From Deltaproteobacteria bacterium (GTDB lineage: Bacteria > Desulfobacterota > Desulfobulbia > Desulfobulbales > SURF-16): DNA of 64,000 nt. Each line of letters starts with the position of its first letter. Within the stretch, counting starts at the first letter, position 1. Positions 7,099 through 14,453 of the stretch are shown here, piece by piece. Under the pieces are notes generated by a model. The model did not search any database. It had not been told where the DNA came from and was given only the letters and a program-made list of their open reading frames with translations. Both the position numbers and the translations under genes were made by a program. Location: contig JACRCD010000039.1 in NCBI GenBank assembly GCA_016219175.1, positions 62,001-126,000 of the forward strand. The letters run 5' to 3'.

Positions 7099-8769
7099 TT
7101 AATGAAATTCAATGATCCTGGCATCACCGACATATTCCTTGCTGGTAAAACCTGTCATTGTCGTCATTTTTTTGGTTAAAGCGGCCATTGACCGCATATT
7201 GCGTATGATGATATCCATTTCCGCCTGCTGTCCTTCATTTTCCATGTCGTCGCGCAGCAGCTGCGCCGTGCCCAGGGCGGCAAACAATGGGGAATTAAGC
7301 TCATGCGCGGCCGTGCCGGCCATTTCCAGAACCCCGGCCAGTTTTTCGCGCTCAAGCTTTTCCTGTTCCAGGGATTTCAGCGAGGTGATGTCGCGCACGG
7401 TCTCGATAACGTATTCAACCCGGCCCGCATTATCGAATATCGGCGATATGCTCCGTTCCAGCCATTGCAGCTGGTCTTGCACGCTGAGATGGTCCGTGCG
7501 GATGAGTCTGTCCCCCGTGGCCAGGACCAGGTCAACCGGACACGGCTGCCCGGCGCGATTTTCCCAGGGGATGATGCGGGCGTAAGGGCTGCCGAGCAGA
7601 TCGTTTTCCGCAAGATTCTCCTGCTGCAGAAATCTTTTGTTAGCCATAACCACCCTTTTTTTCCGGTCAACCACGATGATCCTGTCCTGTAAGGAGTCGA
7701 GAATAGTTTGGAGAAACCGCTCGTTTTCCTCGATCTGATTAAAAAGCAGATTGATTTTCTGGAAGGTCAGGGCATTGCGGATGGCGCTGCCGCCCTCTTC
7801 GGCGACCGCCGTGGCAAAGGTTACCTCGCTGGCGGTAAAGCAGTGGTGTTCCGTGGTCAGCAACCGCAGCACCCCGATAATTTCCGTCCCTTTTTTGATG
7901 GGAACGGCCAGGATACTTTTGATGCCTTCCTTGCGGATGGATTCGTGGTACTGCACGCGCGGGTCGTTGGGAGCATCGAAAACCGCCACGGCTTCCCCTT
8001 TAAGCGCCATGAAAATACTGTTTTCCTTCTTGATGCTGCCCCGTTTCAGGTATTCTTCCGACAGCCCGGACGCAGCCGCCAGTTCCAGCTGGTTGGTTTC
8101 CGGCTGGAGAAGGCGGATGGTGCAGGCCTTCATCCCCATGATTTTGGGGAGCTTGTCCACAATGGTCTGCAGAATTTCAGTGAGATCAAGGGTTGAGTTG
8201 ACCAGCCGGGATATGTCATGCACCTCCTTTAGAAAATCAACCTGATGTTCCATCTCGGTAAAAAGACGGCCATTGGAGATGGCCACGCCGATCTGTTCGG
8301 CCAGGGTCATGGAAAAGGAGATTTCCATGGGCGTAAAGGATCGGTTTTTTCTGGTCAGGAGGCGCATGATGCCGATAATGTGATCCTGAAAGACGATGGG
8401 CAGGGAGAGGACGCTTTTTATCCCCTCCCTGGCGGCCTCATCACTGTGCTGGTAATGGGGATCGACATCAAAGCCGGTTTTGGCCACCGGCCGGCCCTGC
8501 ATGATCATTTCCATGGCATCCCTGGTGTCAATAACCCCCCTGGACAGATATTCCTCGGAAAGACCATGGGCCGCGCCCAGGACAAAGGTATTGGTGGAGG
8601 CATCAAGGAGCCTGATGGTGGCTGCGTCTACCTCAAGAAGCTCAGGCAGGCGGCGCACCACCAGATCCATGACCTGCTGCGGGTCAAGCACCATGCTGAT
8701 AAGCCTGGCGACCTTCTGGAAGATCTCCAGGTAGGCGCGTTCCTTCTGCTGGTCAGTAACTGTTGTCAT
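7099..8769 (-). CDS. Double-GAF, PAS protein with HisKA domain but no ATPase domain
   Basis: 556 residues. Two similar GAF domains (about 15-170 and 183-338) share the pattern TIRLL ... GLSEEYL.RG ... EGIKS.L..PI, so they are a tandem duplication. A PAS domain follows (about 348-465) with an RAGQPCP element, then a phospho-acceptor helix pair with H489 in AGTAAHELNSPLFAALG. The protein ends at residue 556 with no N, G1 or G2 ATP-binding boxes. A HATPase domain is not found in the other frames downstream either, where the exporter genes begin. It is predicted to be soluble. It cannot autophosphorylate as a standard kinase; it may be phosphorylated in trans or act as a scaffold. It follows the molybdoenzyme genes by 78 bases. 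Confidence 0.88.
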   Translation of the reverse strand: MTTVTDQQKERAYLEIFQKVARLISMVLDPQQVMDLVVRRLPELLEVDAATIRLLDASTNTFVLGAAHGLSEEYLSRGVIDTRDAMEMIMQGRPVAKTGFDVDPHYQHSDEAAREGIKSVLSLPIVFQDHIIGIMRLLTRKNRSFTPMEISFSMTLAEQIGVAISNGRLFTEMEHQVDFLKEVHDISRLVNSTLDLTEILQTIVDKLPKIMGMKACTIRLLQPETNQLELAAASGLSEEYLKRGSIKKENSIFMALKGEAVAVFDAPNDPRVQYHESIRKEGIKSILAVPIKKGTEIIGVLRLLTTEHHCFTASEVTFATAVAEEGGSAIRNALTFQKINLLFNQIEENERFLQTILDSLQDRIIVVDRKKRVVMANKRFLQQENLAENDLLGSPYARIIPWENRAGQPCPVDLVLATGDRLIRTDHLSVQDQLQWLERSISPIFDNAGRVEYVIETVRDITSLKSLEQEKLEREKLAGVLEMAGTAAHELNSPLFAALGTAQLLRDDMENEGQQAEMDIIIRNMRSMAALTKKMTTMTGFTSKEYVGDARIIEFH

Positions 8770-8847
8770 GCTGCGAGCCGGCCTCGGTGATGTTTCCCCC
8801 TTCCGGCGCGACCACCGGAAGGAATAGCCCCCGAAAATCCATGGTCC

Positions 8848-9300
8848 TTAAATCTCATTCATGGTGACAAACTTCAGGGCGTGGGTCGTGCACTTGGTGA
8901 CGCAGGCCGGTTTGAGGCCTTGATCAACCCGATCCATGCAGAGATCGCATTTTACCGCCTTGTTGGTTTCCTGGTTATGCTGCGGGATCTGCCAGGGGCA
9001 GGCGCCCTGACAGGCCATGCAGCCTATGCATTTGTCAAAATCCACATAGACGATGCCGTCGGCCCGTTTGATCATGGCCCCGGTGGGGCAGACCGGTACG
9101 CAAAACGGATCATCACAGTGATAGCAGGCCTTGAAGGAAAATTCGGTCTTGGGCACGCCCTTGATTGATTTGAGCGGCTTGTGGTCAATCTCGCAGAGGA
9201 TTGGCCCCACCGGCAACCCTTTGTTGGTTTTGCAATGGACCTCGCAGCCGTGGCAGCCAATGCACCTTTTGGTGTTCAGATGGATCATGTATTTGTTCAT
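8848..9300 (-). CDS. 4Fe-4S electron-transfer subunit of molybdopterin oxidoreductase
   Basis: 150 residues with sixteen cysteines in four ferredoxin-type groups (C13/16/19/23; C59/62/67/71; C91 onward with CIGCMACQGACP; and CDLCMDR plus CVTKC). This is the DmsB/PsrB/PhsB pattern of four cubane clusters. It has no signal peptide or membrane segment. Its ATG overlaps the stop of the catalytic subunit gene as ATGA, so the two are translationally coupled. It would pass electrons to or from the Mo enzyme; the external electron partner is not encoded nearby. Confidence 0.92.
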   Translation of the reverse strand: MNKYMIHLNTKRCIGCHGCEVHCKTNKGLPVGPILCEIDHKPLKSIKGVPKTEFSFKACYHCDDPFCVPVCPTGAMIKRADGIVYVDFDKCIGCMACQGACPWQIPQHNQETNKAVKCDLCMDRVDQGLKPACVTKCTTHALKFVTMNEI

Positions 9301-11411
9301 AATTCAACCCTCCTCTTCGGGGTTCTGACGCTCCGGCGCACAAAAACAAAGGCCTCGCAGAGGTTGATGGCCCCGCCGGCCTCATCCCAGTCATCAAGTT
9401 TGCCCACCATCAGCTTCTGGTCGCTGAGGCCCGCGTGGTAAGCCCGGGTCTGCAGGGGAATCTGGCGGCCAAAGCCGTGCACGGTGTAGACCGCCTCGGG
9501 ATGGATGAATTCGGTGACATTGGCATGAACTGTTCCGGAATAGCTGCTGTCCTCGGAGATGACATCCACCAGATCGCCATGGTTGATGCCCAGTTTGTTT
9601 GCCGCCCTGGTATTGATCCACAGCGTATTGGCCGGCATCAGTTCGGAAAGCAGCGGATTGTTGATGGTGTGGCCGTGGGTATGGACCGCGGAACGGCCGT
9701 AGACCAGACGGAACATGCCCTTGGGCGGCTTGATCGGCGACTGGTAGGGTTTTAGTGAAGCAAGTCCGGCATCCGTCAGCTTTTTGCTGATGATTTCAAT
9801 CTTGCCGGATGGGGTTTTAAACTGCCCCTCCAGCTTGTCACGGTCGTACATGATTGGTTTTTCAGTCAGGGAAACAAAACCTTTCTCCTCAAAGTCCTGC
9901 ATGGTGAAGCCTGTTGGCTCAAGCTGCCAGGCCCACAGTTCCTCAATGGAGTTGTAGGGAAAGTGGGAGCCGATATCCAGCCGGTCGGCGAGCTGTTTGA
10001 AAATCTCCCAGGACGGCTTGGTGTCAAACTTAGGCTCCACGGCCTTGCGGCGTACGGCCAATCTTGGCTTCAACCCCTTCTGCATACAGATGGGGTTGTC
10101 CCGTTCAAGGTAGGTGGATTCCGGTAGAATGACATCCGCATACCAGCCGAATTCGCTGTAATGGGTGTCGATGGAGACCAGCAGGTCGCACTTGTCCATG
10201 GCCCGTTTCTGGCGCTGGGGATCGGGCATGGCGCAGAAGGGATCGTGGCGCATGGCGATCCACGCCTTGATGGGGTATGGATCTTCAGTCAGCATGGTGT
10301 TGAAAAAGAGATGAGCAAGACCCGGCCCTTTATCAAAATGTTTGTATTTCCAGCCGACGCCATCGCCTCTCTTGATGTCCGGCTTGGCACAGTCGATACC
10401 GCGGATGCCTTTTACCCCGCAGTCCCCGGCCCCTTTGGGAATAACGAGGCCGCCCTGCATCTCGATGTTGCCCATCAGGACATTGAGGATGTGCAGGGCG
10501 CGGCTGGCATAAAAGGAATCCTTATAGCGCGACAGGTTCCAGCCGGGATGAAAGATGACCTTGGGCCGGTCGGCAGCCACTTCTTCGATAAAATCCTTGA
10601 TGGCGCTTTCCTTGACCCCGCATTCCTTGGCCGCCCACTCAGGGGTATACGGAGTGATAAAGGAGCATAGTTCGTCAAAGCCGCTGACATAGCGCTGGAT
10701 AAAGTCCGCATCATAGAGTTCTTTTCTGATGACCTCGTGGATCATGGCGAGCGCCAGGGCGTAATCCGTGCCGGGCCGCACCTGGAAAAAACGGGTGGCC
10801 TTCAGGCCGGTCATGGTCTGGCGGACGTCCACGTAGGTAAGCTTGCCACCCCGGTCCAGCATGTCCATGGTCTGAAGGTTTTCGGCGATGCGCAGGGAGG
10901 CGAACATGTTACGGCCGAAAAGAACCAGATGGTTGGCGTTCTTGATGTCGTAAATGAAATCCTTTCTGCCCACCCCGTTAATGGAAAGGCTGGCATGGTG
11001 CGTGTTGCGGCCGCAGGTGTTGTCGTGGTTGGTGTAGTTGGGCGAGCCGTAGGCATGGATAAAGGCCTTGTACATATTCTGCCAGGGGCCGCCCCGGGAG
11101 GAGAGCACCACTGATTCCGGCCCGTGTTCCTGCTTGATTTTTTTAAGCTTGTCCGCGATATAGTCGTAGGCCGTGGTCCAGCTGACCTTCCGCCAGCGTC
11201 CCGCGCCGCGCCCTCCTTCGCGGATGAGCGGCTGTTGCGGCCGTTCCGCGTCATCAATCAGTGCCACGCCCGCCGAACCTTTGGCGCACAGGGCGCTGTC
11301 CAGCAGATGAGGATTGCCCTCAATCCATGTCACGCGGTTGTTTTCAGTCTCCACCCGGATAGGGCAGCGCACCGTGCACATGCCGCAAATGGAGTATACT
11401 GATTTTTTCAT
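9297..11411 (-). CDS. Molybdopterin oxidoreductase catalytic subunit, polysulfide/thiosulfate-reductase-like
   Basis: 704 residues of the DMSO-reductase superfamily. The N-terminal 4Fe-4S motif is C9-x2-C12-x3-C16-x25-C42. A candidate Mo-ligating cysteine is C134 in HDNTCGRNTHHASLSI. The C-terminal dinucleotide-binding domain includes GRSAVHTHGHTINNPLLSEL. Overall it is closest to PhsA/PsrA-type enzymes as judged by eye. The start is firm: AAGGGAGG lies five bases before the ATG, and the protein then begins MKKSVYSICGMC with no twin-arginine signal. It should therefore stay in the cytoplasm, unlike typical PhsA/PsrA. No NrfD-type membrane anchor is encoded here. The substrate (thiosulfate, polysulfide or another) cannot be fixed from sequence alone. 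Confidence 0.85.
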   Translation of the reverse strand: MKKSVYSICGMCTVRCPIRVETENNRVTWIEGNPHLLDSALCAKGSAGVALIDDAERPQQPLIREGGRGAGRWRKVSWTTAYDYIADKLKKIKQEHGPESVVLSSRGGPWQNMYKAFIHAYGSPNYTNHDNTCGRNTHHASLSINGVGRKDFIYDIKNANHLVLFGRNMFASLRIAENLQTMDMLDRGGKLTYVDVRQTMTGLKATRFFQVRPGTDYALALAMIHEVIRKELYDADFIQRYVSGFDELCSFITPYTPEWAAKECGVKESAIKDFIEEVAADRPKVIFHPGWNLSRYKDSFYASRALHILNVLMGNIEMQGGLVIPKGAGDCGVKGIRGIDCAKPDIKRGDGVGWKYKHFDKGPGLAHLFFNTMLTEDPYPIKAWIAMRHDPFCAMPDPQRQKRAMDKCDLLVSIDTHYSEFGWYADVILPESTYLERDNPICMQKGLKPRLAVRRKAVEPKFDTKPSWEIFKQLADRLDIGSHFPYNSIEELWAWQLEPTGFTMQDFEEKGFVSLTEKPIMYDRDKLEGQFKTPSGKIEIISKKLTDAGLASLKPYQSPIKPPKGMFRLVYGRSAVHTHGHTINNPLLSELMPANTLWINTRAANKLGINHGDLVDVISEDSSYSGTVHANVTEFIHPEAVYTVHGFGRQIPLQTRAYHAGLSDQKLMVGKLDDWDEAGGAINLCEAFVFVRRSVRTPKRRVEL

Positions 11412-11471
11412 GTCAACCTCCCTTTTCTTGTTGGTGATCTTCGTGTTGCCGAGTGTGGTTTTGCAAAATTT

Positions 11472-11831
11472 CTAGCCGCGGAGAACCTTACTGACCTTCT
11501 CCTCGAGTTCATCCTTGTCGATGGGTTTGATGCAATACTCGTTTGCGCCGAGGCTGATAGCCTCGCGGGCAGTCTCCACCGTCGGATAACCGGTGAGCAT
11601 GATGGCCCGTATGGCGGGCAGGGCTTTTTTCATCTGGGCCAGGACGTCAATACCGCTCATTTTTTTGAGTTTTATGTCCAGGATAGCCAGATCGACTTTG
11701 TTTGTTCTGGCATAACTGATAGCCTCTTCTTCCTCGGTGAAGGTATGGACGTTATGCCCCTTTTTACTCAGAATTTTCTTGATCAGGATGCCTGCGTCGT
11801 GCACATCGTCCAATGCGATTATCTCGGCCAT
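11472..11831 (-). CDS. Single-domain response regulator (receiver only)
   Basis: 119 residues, one CheY-like receiver: acidic pair D8/D9, phospho-acceptor D52 in LAILDIKLKKMSG, switch T80 in IMLTGYP, and K102 in CIKPID. There is no output domain. It lies 6 bases downstream of a PAS histidine kinase and 60 bases upstream of the molybdoenzyme operon. It is the probable phospho-acceptor of that kinase and may relay phosphate on, possibly to the ATPase-less HisKA protein at 7099-8769 (inference). Confidence 0.93.
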   Translation of the reverse strand: MAEIIALDDVHDAGILIKKILSKKGHNVHTFTEEEEAISYARTNKVDLAILDIKLKKMSGIDVLAQMKKALPAIRAIMLTGYPTVETAREAISLGANEYCIKPIDKDELEEKVSKVLRG

Positions 11832-11837
11832 ATTGTC

Positions 11838-13400
11838 CTATTGCTCCTCATTGATAACATTTTTTTCCGCGGCCACCGGAAGCCGCACATGAAATGCCGT
11901 TCCTGGCATTTTTTGCCCTGTTTCGCGGTCCTGCACCGGACTTTCCGCGGATATGCTGCCGCCATGGTCCCGTATGATCCCATAACTGACGGACAAGCCG
12001 AGCCCGGTCCCCTTGCCTATCTCCTTGGTGGTAAAAAAAGGGTCAAAAATCCTTGGTTTGATGTCATCGGCAATACCTGTGCCGCTATCCCGTATCGAGG
12101 CAACTATTTCGCCTGCAGCCAAGTCGTGGCTGGTGGTGACCATGATTTCACCCCCATTTGCCATGGCGTGGTGGGAGTTATTGAAAAGATTGATAAAAAC
12201 CTGGCGCAGTTTTTCCGCATCGCCGATTGCCTTGGGTAAAACCCGCGCAAAGCGGCGGACGACCTGGATATGACTGATATTGAGATTATGCTCGCTGACG
12301 GTCAGCACCTCTTCAATCAAGCCGTTCAGGTCAACTTCCACTTTAGCGCTGTCCGACTGCCGGGAAAATTTCAGCAGATCAGCGACAATTTTGCGGCAGG
12401 CCTTGGTTTGTCTTTCGATAACCTGTAGATTTTCATAGACTTCCCCGGTTTTATCGAAATCATCCATCATCAACTGGGTATAGCCGAGGATGACCCCCAG
12501 CGGGGTATTGATCTCATGGGCCACCCCGGCCGCCATCTGGCCCACCGAGGCCATCTTTTCCTGTTTGATCAGCTGATCCGTCATGTTGCGCAACCGCGTC
12601 ATATCCTTGGCGATCCCCTCGCAACCGGTCATAAAGCCGTTTTTGTCAAAAATGGCATTGGCGGAGAGAAGGATGTGGCGGGCCGAGCCGTCACTGCTTT
12701 CCAGTTCCATTTCAAAGTCACTGACAAAACCGTTTTCGCTGATGGTCGACAGATAGCGATCCAGGGCCGCATCGTTTTTGAAAAAGGACAGCAGGTTGAA
12801 CTGCTCGGGCGGGGAATCGAAACCGAGCATTTTTAAGCCGCTCTGGTTGATATCGGTAATTTTGCCGTCGATATCGCAGAAATAGACCATGTCCTTGGAG
12901 TTTTCAAAAAAATGACGGAATTTTTTCTCTGATTTGGAAAGCTCGCGGGTCCGGTCTGCAACCATATCCTCGAGGTAGGTGTTCATTTTCTGCAGGGCCT
13001 CGGCTGTTTCAGCCAGTTTCCGGTTGGCCTCCGCCAGTTTTTCGGCCTCCGCCCGGATCGCCTTATAAGCCGCCAAGCCCTTGTGGTAATAGATGATGGC
13101 CGAGGCCACCGAGATCATGAGCAGGGTATTGAACCCTCCGGACCAGGGAGAGAGCTGTTGCCAGACTTTTTCTTGCCCCCCCAGGACCAGGATGATTCTG
13201 AGGATGTGGCCCACGCCGCGGGAAATGGAAAAGGCGGCCATGGCAAAGCAGAAATAAAAGAGAAAGCCCCAGATGAAGTTTTTGGGCTGCAGTTTGACCA
13301 GAAAATTTGCATAGCGCAGGGCCATGAAGGAAAGAAAAATAACCAGGCCTGAACCCCCAAGATCGACAACAATGGTAGGCGTAAGGGAAAGGCCGGTCAT
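11838..13400 (-). CDS. Membrane PAS-domain sensor histidine kinase
   Basis: 520 residues. Three hydrophobic segments (about 10-30, 42-75 and 88-105) precede a coiled coil (108-160) and a PAS domain (about 158-275). A HisKA domain has H295 in AAGVAHEINTPLGVILGYTQ, and a complete HATPase domain follows (N box about 404-413, DSGTGI 438-443, GKGTGLGLS 462-470). It is a complete class I kinase. Its start overlaps the stop of the small membrane protein upstream as ATGA, and its stop lies six bases before the receiver gene, so it forms a three-gene signalling unit placed before the molybdoenzyme. Confidence 0.93.
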   Translation of the reverse strand: MTGLSLTPTIVVDLGGSGLVIFLSFMALRYANFLVKLQPKNFIWGFLFYFCFAMAAFSISRGVGHILRIILVLGGQEKVWQQLSPWSGGFNTLLMISVASAIIYYHKGLAAYKAIRAEAEKLAEANRKLAETAEALQKMNTYLEDMVADRTRELSKSEKKFRHFFENSKDMVYFCDIDGKITDINQSGLKMLGFDSPPEQFNLLSFFKNDAALDRYLSTISENGFVSDFEMELESSDGSARHILLSANAIFDKNGFMTGCEGIAKDMTRLRNMTDQLIKQEKMASVGQMAAGVAHEINTPLGVILGYTQLMMDDFDKTGEVYENLQVIERQTKACRKIVADLLKFSRQSDSAKVEVDLNGLIEEVLTVSEHNLNISHIQVVRRFARVLPKAIGDAEKLRQVFINLFNNSHHAMANGGEIMVTTSHDLAAGEIVASIRDSGTGIADDIKPRIFDPFFTTKEIGKGTGLGLSVSYGIIRDHGGSISAESPVQDRETGQKMPGTAFHVRLPVAAEKNVINEEQ

Positions 13401-13864
13401 TTTTTTATTTCCTCTCTGGCTTCCAGGTAAAAGGTCCTCAGACTGATAAAAAGGGCCAGCAGAGCGGGGACGGTGAGAAAATGATCCATTTTGGCAACAA
13501 AATAGATGATTTTCAGGAAACTGATGGGAGGCGCGATCTGTTCGTTCCAGGTTCCTATATCGATAAAATCATCGAGAGAAAGGTGCAGAGCAAATTCGTG
13601 TCCGGCAAAGGCCATCAGGTTCCAGAAAAACAGCAGCACGCAGAAGAGACGCAGGTATCGCCAACCTCTGCTGCCCAAGTCCTGGGTGCGGCGGGTATGC
13701 AAGTAAAGATAGGTGAGCGCCCCCATGAAAAGGATATGGGCCATCTGGTGTACATACAGACCTTCGGAGCCGCCATGGGACTGAAAGGCCCAGGCATTGC
13801 CGGCCTGAATCAGCAGCAGAAAGGTTATTAACAGTGTTTTCGGGGTACGGCTGGAATGTCCCAT
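13397..13864 (-). CDS. Small membrane protein coupled to the histidine kinase
   Basis: About 155 residues from the ATG at 13864, which has GAGG six bases upstream; a longer in-frame start at 13900 lacks this support. The N-terminus (GHSSRTPKTLLITFLLLIQA, then GNAWA) looks like a signal peptide or first membrane helix. Three more hydrophobic stretches follow, with histidines in GGSEGLYVHQMAH and AGHEFALHL. The family was not recognised. ATGA overlap with the kinase suggests a sensory partner, perhaps a membrane ligand or redox-sensing subunit; the membrane histidines could bind heme or metal, but no classical motif is present. Confidence 0.7.
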   Translation of the reverse strand: MGHSSRTPKTLLITFLLLIQAGNAWAFQSHGGSEGLYVHQMAHILFMGALTYLYLHTRRTQDLGSRGWRYLRLFCVLLFFWNLMAFAGHEFALHLSLDDFIDIGTWNEQIAPPISFLKIIYFVAKMDHFLTVPALLALFISLRTFYLEAREEIKK

Positions 13865-14453
13865 TTTTTCCTCATTGGCTTGACTGGTGCTTATAAGCAT
13901 TTTTCATACCTGCACGGGAAAGAGCTGATGAGAATAATATTTTATTCATATATTCGAATAATTAACCAGCTATTTATTTTGCTGGGCCTTCCGGCAAACT
14001 CTTCAGTGGCATCAGGAAGCCAATAGTGCAGCGTAAATGTTGCGGTATGTTATGCATGAAAACCTGTGCAAATCCAGTCAGGATCACGGTTTCCGTGGTG
14101 CCGGCCCTGCTCGCATGCGGTGCAACCTTAATGATGCGTTGGTTTGCTTTTTAGTCTGTAATAATGGCTGGTTGGTTGAGCGGCAGGCAAGGAGAGGAGG
14201 GAAATCCGCCACATTTGTGTTGCGATGGGGGGAGATGGGAAAACGGCTGGAAGTTGCCTGGAGGGAAGATTCTTTTTTCAGACCTGCCCGCACAGTGGCG
14301 GACGTTATTCTGTCGCGTCCCGAAAGGTTTATATGAAAGTCCTGTTTTCATGCATTTGGAACAAGGCATGCGGCATAAGGCAAAAGGCGGAAGGCGGAAG
14401 GCAAAAGAAAAACACCTGCACTTATGCCTATTGCCTTTTCATGAAACGCTCTT
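13865..14453. other. Gene-free stretch with palindromes
   Basis: No convincing coding region; short open frames here have no ribosome-binding sites or recognisable composition. The A/T-rich part 13942-13961 has arms TTATTC and GAATAA around an 8-base spacer, and the perfect 10-mer TATTCGAATA at 13951-13960; it is about 80-100 bases upstream of the sensor operon start and could hold its promoter or operator. Around 14382-14439 the arms AAAAGGC-GGA-AGGC and CTTATGCCTATTGCCTTTT form an imperfect hairpin after the end of the GGDEF-EAL gene. Confidence 0.5.
14382..14439. repeat. Imperfect inverted repeat with AAGGCGG-type short repeats
   Basis: Left arm 14382-14400 and the reverse complement of 14421-14439 agree at 14 of 19 positions (AAAAGGC, AGGC and AAG blocks). 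The sequence is made of near-repeats of AGGCGGA. It is similar in style, but not in sequence, to the repeat at 5139-5224. It lies just past the stop of the GGDEF-EAL gene. A terminator-like or REP-like role is possible; there is no clean T-run. Confidence 0.35.
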
